Assembly: GCA_963082975.1 (NCBI GenBank)
Contig: OY720346.1
Span: 29,940,720-30,004,719, forward strand
From: Labia minor
Lineage: Eukaryota > Arthropoda > Insecta > Dermaptera > Spongiphoridae
DNA: 64,000 nucleotides
Direction of reading: 5' to 3'
In this document: positions 1-10,881 of the stretch, in pieces
Position numbering within the stretch: the first letter of the stretch is position 1
How the letters are laid out: each line of letters begins with the position of its first letter
Position numbers and translations under genes: made by a program
The notes under the pieces: model-generated
The model's input: only the letters and a program-made list of their open reading frames with translations
Database searches by the model: none
What the model was told of the DNA's origin: nothing

Positions 1-130
1 TAATTTAATTTGGAAATAAAATTTAAAATATTTAATTTAATAATATTTTTTAGAACCAAATTACGAAATATATAGAAAATATATAAATATATAAAAATCA
101 TGAAGTTAATAACATAATAGCACATAGTTT
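1..130. repeat. Fragment resembling the AT-rich core of repeat family C
   Basis: This AT-rich DNA resembles the middle of the family C copy around 5100-5200: phased runs of AAAT and TTTAAT followed by a TTACGAAATATAT-like block. It is probably the end of a C copy that begins outside the window. The match is low-complexity, so confidence is limited. Confidence 0.3.
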
Positions 131-504
131 GCTTTCAATTTAATTTCAAAAGATTGTTATTTTTAGAATATTTAGTAAAATCTATATATTTAATACGATA
201 GTGTCCGTCTGTACACAAAAAACTCCAGAGCCTAAACTACAAGGAGTAAGGTAACCAAATTTTTCTGAGGTGAAGGGTACCTCAAATGATGAAAAATAAA
301 AAAGAAATTAGAATCTTAGGTAACTCCTGAGCTGAGCTGCGGGTGTTCCATTTTCCAGAAATATATATAAAGGAGAGAGTGTTTGTATGTATGTAATTTG
401 TTTACTTTTTAGCTGCCATAGAAACAGATATATATATATATATATATATAATTAGAACCTCTCTCTCTCCCTCTATTTAAAATTTTAAAAAATGTAGTGT
501 TCTA
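131..504. other. Unclassified intergenic DNA with TA and CT simple repeats
   Basis: The 195-360 part has more balanced composition and starts near GTGTCCGTCTGTACAC, which recalls the microsatellite-flanked module found in several repeat families here. No reading frame or terminal repeat could be supported. A (TA)n run at about 428-452 and a CT run at about 461-475 follow. Confidence 0.4.
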
Positions 505-1220
505 GCCAAATTAAGAAATTTAAATTCCTTATGCAACATTGATAGGTAAATGAATTGGACTGGAAGAGGAGACATATGATTAGAGAAATTGGGGAAAATC
601 AACCGAAATGTAATTAAACAAAAAAATTCAAGAATTTTGATACGGATACGACTTACATACAATTAACATACAAAATGTAGAATTTGAAAAAGTATAAATA
701 TTTAAATACTTAAGATAATAATATTCGAGAAGAATTTAAATCGACGTTGTAATTGAGTAACGCCTGTTGTTATGCAGTAAAGGGGCTTATTTCATCAAAG
801 AGGATCAAAATTAAAATATATAAAACAATTATTTTTCATGTTGATCGATGACTAGGGTGGCCATATTTCGAAAACTCCAAACCGGGACTAACGGTATACC
901 TTTTTTTAGAACTGAATTGAAAAAATTTTGAAAAAAAATTACGAAATGTCCTAAATATTGAAAAAACGGGACAGTAGGCTGTCCCGAAGACATTTTTGGG
1001 ACAGAGCACCTAAAGACGGGATGTTTGGTCACCCTATCGATGACTCTGGGAGACGAGAGTAGATTTGGAGTATTTGTGAGATTAATATTGTTCGCAGCAT
1101 TTATAGACCAAAAGTAGATGAAGTCACAGGGGGATGGCGGAGATGGCATAACGAGAAATAATGTCCAGATATAGTTAAGGTTATAAAATCAAGAAGGATG
1201 GGATGGGAAGGGGACGTGGT
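505..1220 (+). pseudogene. RTE-like LINE reverse-transcriptase fragment, split by a MITE
   Basis: This is a decayed copy of the C-terminal part of an RTE-like non-LTR retrotransposon. It aligns by eye with the copies at 35735-36440 (inverted) and 62940-63480. The landmarks appear in the same order: the GAATTTAAATCGACGTTG block, the GCAGTAAAGGGGCTTAT block, the CTGGGAGACGAGAGTAGATT block, and the GGCGGAGATGGCATAACGAG block. The frame is broken by many stops and by a 184-bp MITE at 853-1036. No 5' end, endonuclease or active-site motif is visible. It is a dead fragment with no expected function. Confidence 0.7.
853..1036. mobile_element. 184-bp non-autonomous hAT-type MITE
   Basis: The element begins TAGGGTGGCCA and its other end, read in reverse complement, begins TAGGGTGACCA. 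It is flanked by a perfect 8-bp direct repeat, TCGATGAC, at 845-852 and 1037-1044. An 8-bp target duplication with TAGGG/CAGGG-type ends is the signature of the hAT superfamily. There is no coding capacity, so it depended on a transposase elsewhere. Removing it restores continuity of the flanking RTE-like fragment, so it inserted after that fragment. Confidence 0.88.
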
Positions 1221-1429
1221 TTTATTTTATAATAAAAATATGTCAATTATTCGAAATTGAATCGATAAATATAAACTTGAAACATTATATTTATTGAAAT
1301 AAATGGGACTTGATACAATTTTGCTATTTTAAAGTTAAGAGTAAGACGGCAGGACTTTGAACCATTCCAAGAACACTTCAATAAGCTATTGGTACTTTGA
1401 AAAATATAAAAATGAAGTCACTTAAATAT

Positions 1430-1435
<6 letters not shown>

Positions 1436-1473
<38 letters not shown>
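1436..1473. repeat. (TA)n microsatellite
   Basis: Uninterrupted TA dinucleotides for about 38 bp. Confidence 0.95.
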
Positions 1474-1475
<2 letters not shown>

Positions 1476-3079
1476 AAAGATGTATGTTTAATATTGTATC
1501 AAGTAGAATCGAATATTTGTTTTATCTTGAATTGGAAATCGAGAGTTTTTTAATTAATTTGTACCCCATTTTAGGAAACAATTTTTTTTTTAGAAAACTC
1601 ATTTAATAATTATAAAATAATTAAAAAATTGTTTGTCAATATTTCTTAAAAGATCGGGCGGTATATATTATAAATATAAAAAAAAAAAATTAATCAATTG
1701 TAATTTGACTACGATTCATAAAACTATATTCTTATTTAAAATACTAAAGAAACACGAAAATCAAAAGAGTAAGAAAATATAGGCTATTTTCTATTTAATT
1801 ATAGTTTTTACTAGGATACTAGTGCTAATATGGGCATTCTACAAGACTATAAATCAGTGATTCTACTTCTACAAATTAGTGAATTACATATCCATGAGAT
1901 AAAACCATTTTAATATTAATTTATATTTAGAATTATTTATGTATTGTAGAGTAATTAAGGTATTTTGCACGTATTAATAACATTGTGAAAGAGCAGTCTA
2001 TCTGTAGCTAATATACACATATAATAAAAAAAAAAGAGTGAACATAATAAAAAAACTTTTTTTTATATTTATATGGTTAATATTTAATTTATTTAGGAAG
2101 GTTATCCGAATGTATCTGTAGATTGGAACCCTGGATGCCTGGAAAGTCTAATGAACATTTAATTAGATATCATATATTCATTTGAATTTGTTCTAGTGGG
2201 AATTGTGAAGCCGCTATTGGGGCTGCTACCACGTAAATCGCAATTTTCAATGGATTTAATTTATATTTAATAATACATTATATACAAATATATATATATA
2301 TATAAAGACTTGTCTGTTTTAGAGAAGATATATCTAAATAAAAAAATTAAAATGTTATTATTAATGTTAAAATATGATATTGTTAAATAGCATTTAATTT
2401 AATTAATCTAAAAAAAAAATATTCAAAAATTTTGTTATAAAAATTAATAATTTTAACTTTAATTAGTAAATAATTTAAAATTAATTAAAATTATAATAAT
2501 CATTTATTATTTAGTGAAAATTTTTAAATATTACTGTTTTTGTCGATTGTTAATATCGGTATAAAAAAATTAAGTTATTCAATGCACTCTTGCCTTGATA
2601 AGTTATATCGAAATTTATGAAAATTAATCACGTGAAAATGAAAAGTTAGTTAATTCTATTTTTTGGTCGAACTGAATATCTCAAGTCTGTTAATAGCACA
2701 AATCACCTCTAAATAACAAAATCTTCTAATTAAATATTTAAAAAATGAGTTCTACAACCGGTAGTCCAGAAATATAAATAGCAATCCTCGTATCGGTATT
2801 TCTAATCTTTAAATTAAGGTAATACGAGTCGATATATCATTTGATGTAAAAAAAATTATCTATCTACCTATCTATCTATATATATATATATATATATATA
2901 CTTAAATTCAATTAATTTATTCAAATTTCTATTGCACAGGGATTGTTGAAATTGTTATTTGAATAAATCTAAAATACAAAAATAAAATGCATTAAAAGTT
3001 GGAAAATAAAAATTAAGTTATATAATTAAATTATTAAGTTTTGTGTTAGTCTATTGATCTCATTATATAAAAATTAGCT
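1474..3079. other. AT-rich DNA without recognisable gene
   Basis: I see no coding frame, tRNA or terminal repeats. A slightly less AT-rich patch lies at 2095-2250. A TATC run grading into (TA)n lies at about 2857-2901. The rest is low-complexity AT. Confidence 0.6.
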
Positions 3080-3674
3080 GGAGTGTCTCCACTCGACTAT
3101 CTCGCATTTTGAATTGGATTAAATAACATAATATATTATATTTAAATTAAATTTAATTAATTATAAATTATAAATAATAAATATTAAACCAGCGCATGTT
3201 TGACTTTTTATTGATGGCACCATGGCACGTGTTGGCGCGTGAGATTTGCAATGTTAAAAAATTAATTCTGGTACTTTCAGCAATTCAATCAAGCTGAAAT
3301 TCTAAATATAGCAGTTTTATACAATTATTAATCATGTGAAAAATTATCAAACATATATTTTTATTTTTACGGTCACTTTAGAGGAAAAAAAATCAAAACG
3401 TTGTAGGTAATGACCCTCTTCCGGTTGAGCTACATTTCTCAAAAGTTGATAGAAAACAATGAATTTTGAATAATGTCCATGTACCAAATTTCATCATTCT
3501 AGCTCAAATCGTTTTTGCGTAATCTTGTCTACATACATACACACACACACACACAGACATTTTTCTCAACCTTAGTGAAAATGATTCAGGAACCTTCAAA
3601 ACGTATAAAAACATCAAAATCTCAACATCGAAAATTTTCGTGATCGCAATACTATCTCTTACGAGATAGTAATA
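3080..3674 (+). repeat. Dispersed repeat family B, copy 1
   Basis: It aligns with 60734-61579 over its whole length. It opens with GGAGTGTCTCC, itself a small hairpin (GGAG-TGT-CTCC), and closes with a perfect 9-bp stem, TACTATCTC-TTAC-GAGATAGTA. Inside are a CACGTGTTGGCGCGTGA block and a CAAATTTCATCATTCTAGCTC block followed by a CA/CAGAC microsatellite. There is no coding capacity and no clear target duplication. The 3' terminal hairpin suggests a Helitron-like or Helentron-like element, but no CTRR terminus is seen. Confidence 0.75.
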
Positions 3675-3676
3675 AG

Positions 3677-4299
3677 TTGACCTGTGGCCAGGTCCGAACC
3701 GACCGACGTTTTGAAGTAAATTAATTTTCAGCTACAGAAACAATTTCAAATAATTTTAATATATCTATTAATGTAATAAAAAACAGATAGGCATATAACA
3801 TAAATATTTTTAATTTTATTTTATTTATAATATATATGTAAGACCAGGCTGTGACGTCATGAATGGCTGGATGACGTCATATAATTTTAAATCAAGAAAA
3901 AACTAATAAATATGATTTTCCCGAGGATAAAACCAATGCAAAGTGTATGATTCGTGGTGATATATAAAAAAATCTCTTCATGTGAAATTTGATGTGAAAA
4001 TAACCCTTCCCTTCCTATCGTCGATCGCTAATACTACCACTTCCGGTTTCCGGATATACACCAAAAGTTGATCAATTCATCCCACTGATGCATTAAGTAA
4101 ATATACCAAATTTCATCAAAATCGGTTGAGCCGTTCAGGCTGTACACATCTATACGGACGGACAGACTGACGGACAGACATCATGCTAAAAATACTTTTT
4201 TCTGTTTAGAAAATGCATGATTCGTGGAGATATGTTAAAATCTCCACATGTGAAATTTGGTGTGAAAACAATACCTCCCTTACTATCGTCGGTCGGTAA
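3677..4299 (+). repeat. Dispersed repeat family A, full-length copy A1
   Basis: It starts TTGACCTGTGGCCAGGTC, which contains the hairpin GACCTG-TGGC-CAGGTC, and ends ATCGTCGGTCGGTAA. The core ACCGACCGACG occurs near both ends in opposite orientation, so the termini are subterminal inverted repeats. It carries two TGACGTCA octamers (3852-3859, 3872-3879), an AAATCGGTTGAGCCGTTCAGG block and a GGACGGACAGAC tetranucleotide run. Full copies also lie at 33439, 37989 and 51418 (inverted). It is non-coding, and its class is unresolved. It begins only 2 bp after family B ends. Confidence 0.85.
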
Positions 4300-4835
4300 A
4301 AAAGAAACTTATTTATTATAAATTAACCAATTTGATTGTATTTATTTTATTCTAATTAATTAATAAAAGATTTATAACTACACTTATTCCGTTATCAAAT
4401 ATACCTACTGAATAACTGTATGTCTGTAAATTGTATAACTCAAAAACGAAAAGGTGTATCAATCTGAAAGTTGTGTTATGTTGACACCAGATATTCAAAT
4501 TTGTTTTTAACATAATTATTAATTAGATATTCCAATTTGCATTAATTTAGTTTGATATATTATTATTAAGTTCATGAAAAGTTGTGACACGCTTAGTGAG
4601 GGTGTCTGGTGAGGAAAACCTCAAAGCTTTTTAGTACTCTCCCTTGTCACTTTAGAGAAAATGGTTTCTCTATAATTGACACCCGTTTCCTCTACTCTGA
4701 GTGGACAATATTGAACTTAATTTAATATAACCCATTAAAAAAATTTAATATAAAGTTAAATATGGTTAATATAAAAGTTAATAGTTTATGATTTAAAATA
4801 ATATTTGATTTAAGATTGGTAAGGATGGTAGAAAT
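4300..4835. other. Unclassified DNA between families A and C
   Basis: This is AT-rich with one more complex block at 4430-4700 (for example GTGAGGGTGTCTGGTGAGG). No open frame or repeat boundary could be supported. Confidence 0.4.
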
Positions 4836-5453
4836 CTTATCTTATTATGCTAGCTAAAATTGTATATATATATAGCCATGGGTTCTCAAAAACCGCTCTA
4901 ACGATTTTTTTCAAATTCAAACTAGATATAGTATTTATAAAGAAAAATTGATTTTTATTGATCACATCTCAGGAAAAATACATCTTAATTATTTATTTCT
5001 TAATTTAAAATTATATATGGAGACGTCAAAAATGGCATCCATATTGAAATTTGACTCCCGCCTTTTTTTAAAGGTTATTGTATTAATATTTTTTTATATT
5101 TAAAATATTTTAAAATTTTTAATTTAATTTCGAAATAAAATTAAAAATATATATTTTAATAATATTTTATAATTATAAATTACGATATATATTTATCATT
5201 CTTCCAATAAAAAAAATATTCATTCACTTAGAAACATACCTAATAATACATATTTATGTATTATTGAGGACACCAAGTTCCATTCATTTTATTCAGATTG
5301 ATGCATTGATGCAACATTTAATAATTGTAATAAATAATTAAAGAATTGTATTTCAGCTCGGTATCCCAAGTATTAATATTACCAGCCAAACCCAATAATA
5401 ATGAATTATTTTTTTTAACTTAAGTACCGAGCCAAGGCTCGGGGTCCCGGTAC
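4836..5453 (+). repeat. Dispersed repeat family C, copy C1
   Basis: It starts at a TTATCTTATTATGCTAGC block followed by TA repeats and a GGTTCTCAAAAACCGCTC block. It ends in the hairpin ACCGAGCC-AA-GGCTCGG followed by GGTCCCGGTACT. The same units occur inverted in the cluster at 44345-45965 and partly at 31965-32375. It is non-coding. A 3' terminal GC hairpin in AT-rich DNA suggests a rolling-circle or SINE-like mechanism, but that is an inference. Confidence 0.75.
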
Positions 5454-5929
5454 TGATTTTTTATGGACCATGAATATTGTTTTAAGAATATTAGGGTTTT
5501 TTCTGACAATATTAATAAATTCACTGAAATGTTTATCATAATAATCTTCTCATTTCTACTATTCTTATTTGATAATCTCATTTCTGGCACTATTTGTACA
5601 ATAAAAAAATATCAATCAATTTATTATTTCAAAACCACAGAAATTTCCTTTTTTCTTTTAATTAATTAATATAATATTAAGTAAAATGTTTTCCAAAACC
5701 ACCATGAATCATTGTAAAATTTTGATTTGTACATTTATTGAACCTGTCATTAAGAATAAAACAATTTATATGATTTTTCTTTCTAAATGATTTATAAAAA
5801 TCTTGTGCATAATTTTTAAAATAAGAAATCTATATATCATTATTTAATTTTGTTAATATAATAAGATTACATATATAAAAATTATAATTTTCATATTTTT
5901 AATAACTATTTATATATATTAATTTAAAA
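5454..5929. other. AT-rich DNA without recognisable gene
   Basis: Only a short 68-codon frame exists (5463-5669). It is rich in Phe, Ile and Asn, as chance frames in AT-rich DNA are, and has no recognisable domain. Confidence 0.5.
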
Positions 5930-6306
5930 CACTGTTTCTCAACATTTTTGGTCCAAACGCCCCCTTTGTAAGACCCGCTTCTTAATTCGCCCCCCCCTAT
6001 AAATTTTTAAAGATAAAAATTGCATGATAATCCCTAATATAAGGTAGGTACACTAGGTGATACATATTGAAAAATCGAGTTTCAGAACCTGATTGCAAAA
6101 TCATCTGACCTTTTTTGAGAACCATATTGAAAAAAATTGAAAAAAAGAGGAAATGTTTAAAAAGCCTTTTCGCAAAATCATCTTACCTTTTTTTTAGAGT
6201 TGAAAATGATTTCGCCCCCCCAAAAAATAACTTATCGCCCCCCAAAATCGGATAGTCAAATAATCGCCCCCTTTAAGATGTCGATCGCCCAGGCTGAGAA
6301 TCACTG
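5930..6306. mobile_element. 377-bp hAT-type MITE
   Basis: The ends are imperfect inverted repeats, CACTGTTTCTCAAC on the left and CAGTGATTCTCAGC read from the right. The element is bounded by a perfect 8-bp direct repeat ATTTAAAA at 5922-5929 and 6307-6314. CAGTGNTTCTCA termini with 8-bp duplications are typical of hAT elements. The interior has opposing CGCCCCC runs and no coding frame. Confidence 0.88.
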
Positions 6307-6540
6307 ATTTAAAATATCAAATTATTTAAATTTCACTGATTAAACAAAAAAATAAAATAACTGTTTTAATAAGTTAAAAAAAACTCCAGAATTGTTTTCA
6401 TTTAGTGAATGATTTAATATCATCGAGAACTAATGAAAGAATTTATTTTTCTATTTCTTGCAAAGAATTATCAAAATTCTAATAATTCAATGGATTTTCA
6501 TATTTCCACTGAATATGGTTATAATTGAATTAAAAGTAGG

Positions 6541-6604
6541 TACCACCGTCGAGTATACGGTTCCACCAGTGGTACGTATATTCACCACAGTTTGAGAACC
6601 TCAG
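6541..6604. mobile_element. Truncated hAT-type element end
   Basis: The right edge reads in reverse complement CTGAGGTTCTCAAACTGTGG, close to the terminus of the hAT element at 15375-15863. The matching left end was not found, so this is a remnant. Confidence 0.5.
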
Positions 6605-6800
6605 TTCTAAATCAAAGAAGTTTAAAATGATTTCAACAAAATAAAACAACATTTATAAGTGATAATCTTCAATTCACTAAGTTAACTATAAATGACGTTT
6701 ACCCAGAATATTTTACAATTAGTTTATTATAGAACGGTTCCTAAATAGTTTTAAACTAGTTTGATTTAAATATCAAAATAAGTGGTTAATATGAGAGTTG

Positions 6801-6830
6801 AACCGAACCGAACCGAACCGAACCGAACCG
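6801..6830. repeat. (AACCG)6 pentanucleotide array
   Basis: Six perfect tandem AACCG units, standing out from the AT-rich surroundings. It is too short and not of the TTAGG type, so it is probably a microsatellite rather than an interstitial telomere. Confidence 0.9.
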
Positions 6831-7712
6831 ATATCTATTGACAAAATAAGATAATATCAAATATAAATTTCTATCAAATAAATAAGTAAATATTGCAAAA
6901 AAATATTTTATTTGTTAATTTCGTAAACTTTTTTACGGATTTAATTTTAATTATCCCCCTAAATTAAATCTCTATCATCCTTTCAATTCATTTACTGATT
7001 TTGATTAAATAAAATTCATATTAATATGTTTTGAATATTTGTTTTAAATGGCCTATTGCATTTAATTGAGCTAGAATTTAAAAAGAATTTTATTTTTTTT
7101 AATATAGCAGTGGCATTAGCCATGTTATCTTCTTCTCTATCTCATCGGATGTTTAAAAACCTCCCAGACAACAATAATAAATAAATAAATAAATAATAAA
7201 ATAAACCATTTTCTTTCTCCATGTTTTTTTTTCTATTTTACATTCATTTTTATTATCAATTCTCGTTTACATATTAGAACGTATAAATTGACGTTGTATG
7301 TATATATACAATGTTGCCTAAATAGAAAGTTACATTTTAGTGAGGAAGAGAACGGGGAGAAGGGCTGATGTAGGTGGGAGGGGGGGGGGTGCAGAGATAG
7401 GGGGAAATAATGAGGGGGATGAGGGCGTTGAAACAAATGTTGAACGAAAATTCATTCCGGACACTGACTTTTCATTTTCAGAAAAGAGAGATTCATTCAT
7501 TCACTTCTCGTCATCAACAATTTGCATATATTTTATAATTGGACCGACTTTATATGGATATATACAAAATTTTCACTAAATATACTATCTACGTTTATTT
7601 CTATGCTTTAAAGATATATATATATATATATATTAAGCCCTTATAGTATTTTGACAAAAATAAATAAATATACAAACAGTAATCGAAAAAATGAGAGTTA
7701 TCATTTTTAATT
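6831..7712. other. AT-rich DNA with a poly-G tract and no gene
   Basis: It contains a G-run at about 7380-7390 inside a purine-rich block (7335-7430), and a (TA)n run near 7613-7632. Overlapping short frames on both strands at 7233-7579 come from the purine/pyrimidine skew and show no domain. Confidence 0.5.
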
Positions 7713-8340
7713 CAATGGCGTAGCGAGCATAACTGGCGCCTGCAGCACTATAATTTTTTTGTGATTTTAGCAAAAAGAGAATAGGGACTCCCCTTCCAAA
7801 AAAAAAACATTTTGTTATTGAGATACACTCAATAAGAATGATAATCTATAAGAATCATCAATTAAAAAAAAATTATTTTCAAAAATACAAAGAAATAAAA
7901 TATTAAAATTTTAGAAACAATTTTGTCTGAAATACCAATTTCTAATTGTCGAATAATTGAATATTAATTGCTTGAAATTTTTACATTAATAACATTAATA
8001 ATAATACTGAATTTAAATAATTTTAATTATTTATAATAATTAACATTTTCTTAGTATAGAAAAAAAGATGACTTTATTATGACAACTAATAATAAAATGA
8101 AGATTTATGATAAACTTTCGAATTTCAAAAATTAATCGAAAATTTTGAATCTGTTATTATTAAGATTAAAATAATTATAAATTATATTCAAGATTAATAA
8201 AACATAAACATAATAGTACGAGAGCTAGAAATATCGAGAAAAAAAGATTTTTGGTCAGATGATTTTTATGGTGCCCCTGTCAGTGTGCGGCTAATGGGGG
8301 TAGTGATTAGTAGTTGCATTTACTAATGCACACCGTACTG
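7713..8340. mobile_element. Possible degraded DNA transposon
   Basis: The left edge CAATGGCGTAGCGAGC resembles the ends of several animal DNA transposons. At about 8266-8330 a TGGTGCCCCTGTCAGTGTGC block resembles the matching interior. The right terminus and a target duplication are not visible, and the middle has drifted to AT-rich sequence. Confidence 0.3.
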
Positions 8341-8831
8341 GTGAAGAGATATTGTATTTTTTAAATCATTTTAACGTTTATTGCTAGTCATTTTTGCTAT
8401 TTGTATCACATGTCATTTTTTGAGTAAATATTGATTTCTTTTAAGTGTATTGAGACAATTTTACCCGAGTATTTCAAATTGGCCAAAAATTATTTATTAT
8501 GTTATTTAATTACCAAGAATTCTAAAATTAATTTGTCAGTTAGTTAAACAATTAGTTAATTAAATAATAAAAAAGATTATTTATTATTTTCGGATCATTT
8601 TCAAAATATAGAATTCTGATAAAGTTCAAATAGGCAGAATGCAAGATTGGCCGCATAGACCATGAAAGAAGAGGACATATCAAAAAATCAGCCACCTAAT
8701 ATTTCTCTTGCTAGCTCTCCAAATATAAAGACCATAATTAAATAACTGAAATTAATTAATTGTATAATTGTATGTTTAATTTGTATTAATCTAAAACATT
8801 GTTGAAATTGAATTAAAAATTTTATAAATAA
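8341..8831. other. AT-rich DNA without recognisable gene
   Basis: No coding frame, RNA gene or repeat boundary supported. Confidence 0.5.
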
Positions 8832-9149
8832 CTAGCTGCTCAGAGCGCCTTCGGCGCTCTTCACACCTAGACGGGGGCTCCGCCCCCTGTACCCCCGAGT
8901 GGTACATAGTATTTGCTTGACAGTAGTAAAAGGTTTTCATCCATTTTGTTTCATTCAGTATATTACATAAAACATTCATAGAGATATGTAAGAATACTGT
9001 GATATAATTAACGTCAAAATTTTTCGGTCAGACAGACAAATATAAAAAATTCTAAACTCACTTTTGGCTTCCAAAGATCATGAAAGGTCTGCAAAAAATT
9101 TTAAATTCTGAGCAATGTGCAGACAAAAACCTTTTTATATATATATAGA
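8832..9149 (-). mobile_element. Short complete non-autonomous Helitron (318 bp)
   Basis: On the minus strand the 5' end is TCTATATATATATAAAAAGG preceded by A. The 3' end is the hairpin GAGCGCC-GAA-GGCGCTC, then TGAGCAG and CTAG followed by T. A TC start, a CTRR end behind a GC hairpin and insertion between A and T define Helitrons. A second GC stem (GGGGGC-GGA-GCCCCC) lies just inside. No Rep/helicase is encoded. The 62-codon frame across it (8791-8979) is chance. Confidence 0.88.
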
Positions 9150-9889
9150 TAATAATAATAAAAAACATTTTAATAAATTTAAAAAATATACCCAATTTAA
9201 AAATGTCAAAAATTTAAAATAACTTTATATCATCATATTTTAATTTTTATATATTTTCACTTCATAAAATACTAAATAATATTTTTTTATTATTATTCAA
9301 TGATAAAATTTATATATTATTATATTATATATATTATAGAAAAGAAGAAATATTCAATTAAATAAAAAATAATTTATGATAAAAATATGATCTAATAAAT
9401 ATTTTATTAAATTAATTAAAATGAGAACTTTTAGAATAAATGATTTAAATGCATTAATATTTGAATATTAGAATTTAAAATAAAAAGTGAAATATTATAA
9501 TAATTCTTTAATTGGGAATCGCTATGATAATTCATTGTTTGAAATGATTCCGCTAGGGACAGTGGGCCACGCCAGGCTCTTGAATGAACAACACGGAGAA
9601 TTATATAAACTTTAAAAAATTAATTTCTGCGGTTATTGATTAAATATTAATAAAATTTATAGCCTATGTTACTCTAGGGGTATATAAGAATATTGTGATG
9701 TAATTTCAAAGAAATCGGTTCAGCCAATTCTGAGTCTATAAAATAGTAATTTTCCGGACAGACAGACAGACAGACATGAAAAATTCTAAAGTCACTTTTG
9801 GATTCTAGAGGTCATGAAACGCGAAGATATGCAAAAATTTTTAAATTCTGAGCAATGTGCAGACAAAAACCTTTTTTTATATATATAGA
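9150..9889 (-). mobile_element. 5' part of a second Helitron, abutting the first
   Basis: Its 5' end (TCTATATATATAAAAAAAGG, minus strand) is at 9889. The following 640 bp match 29240-29860, including the CCGGACAGACAGACAGACAG microsatellite and the AACACGGAGAATTATATAAAC block. No CTAG end is present. Where the 3' portion should follow, the 5' end of the 8832-9149 copy begins instead, giving a head-to-tail arrangement. Confidence 0.75.
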
Positions 9890-10881
9890 TATATTTCCAA
9901 GTATTATATACATTCTAAAGAATAACTAATTAAGCTAAATTTAATAAATATATTTAATTTTATTATTAATGATCAATAGGATTGAATTAATTAAATATTA
10001 AAAATGAATTGATATAATTAAAACAAGTAATTATTCGTATACAAATATAGTATTCAATATTGAATTCCCCATTCCCAATTCATCCCTATTCTAATAAAAT
10101 AGGAGAGTGAATGAAATTAGCAACCTTCAATTCGTTATATTCAAAGATAGAACACCTGATCAGAGGTGCTGTCTGTCAGTGTTAACTATACTATAATAGC
10201 CATCTCATTAATTATGTAAATAATAAAATCACCTAAGCCAAATGTGTATCGCTGTCATTCATACAAGTTAACTACAGAGATAAAAGAGAGATATATATTT
10301 GACGGTTTTGAAATACAGAGATGATAATTGATAATAAAATATTTTAGATATATTGTATCTGAAATACTAAAATAGATTTATCAAAGAAAAATATGAAATA
10401 AATGAAAGACAGATTAAATATCTAGTTAATAGGGAATTGTTCTAATTTTACGGTTGAATAAATATATCCCAAATATCTAACCATTAGGGGATATGTTGTA
10501 TGTATCTATACTTTAGAAATGTACTAGGAATGGATTATAAAAAAAAACTGCAATTGACATAATTCAAAAATTGATAAGCCCTCAAACCAAATGCTTTCAA
10601 TATTTTTTTTTAAACCATTGGGAAATTGAAATTTCAAACTGAGATTTTTTATTTATTTATTTCAATTGATGAACTGGGCATCCCATTTCATTTAGATAAA
10701 TTCCCCTGATGTAAGAATATATAAAAATTGCTGTAGTAACTTCGTAGAAAAAATAAAATATAACTTTTTGTTGTAGGTAATTGAAATAAACCGAAAAAAA
10801 AGTTCTCAACTATTAAATATATATATATATATAAACGATTAAACCATTAAATTAATTCTCAGCTGTAATATGTAATTCGAA
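9890..10881. other. AT-rich DNA without recognisable gene
   Basis: No coding frame or repeat boundary supported. There is a small TA run near 10818. Confidence 0.5.

Noticed and set aside
3540..3556. CRISPR-like or other spaced direct-repeat array
   Set aside because: Short repeats here and elsewhere are microsatellites. No regularly spaced repeats with unique spacers exist, and the DNA is eukaryotic.
3677..4299. Family A as a classic TIR transposon
   Set aside because: The ACCGACCGACG cores are inverted but not terminal, and no consistent target duplication was found at the four full copies.
6801..6830. Interstitial telomere
   Set aside because: The unit AACCG is not the TTAGG arthropod or TTAGGG-type telomere repeat and the array is only 30 bp.
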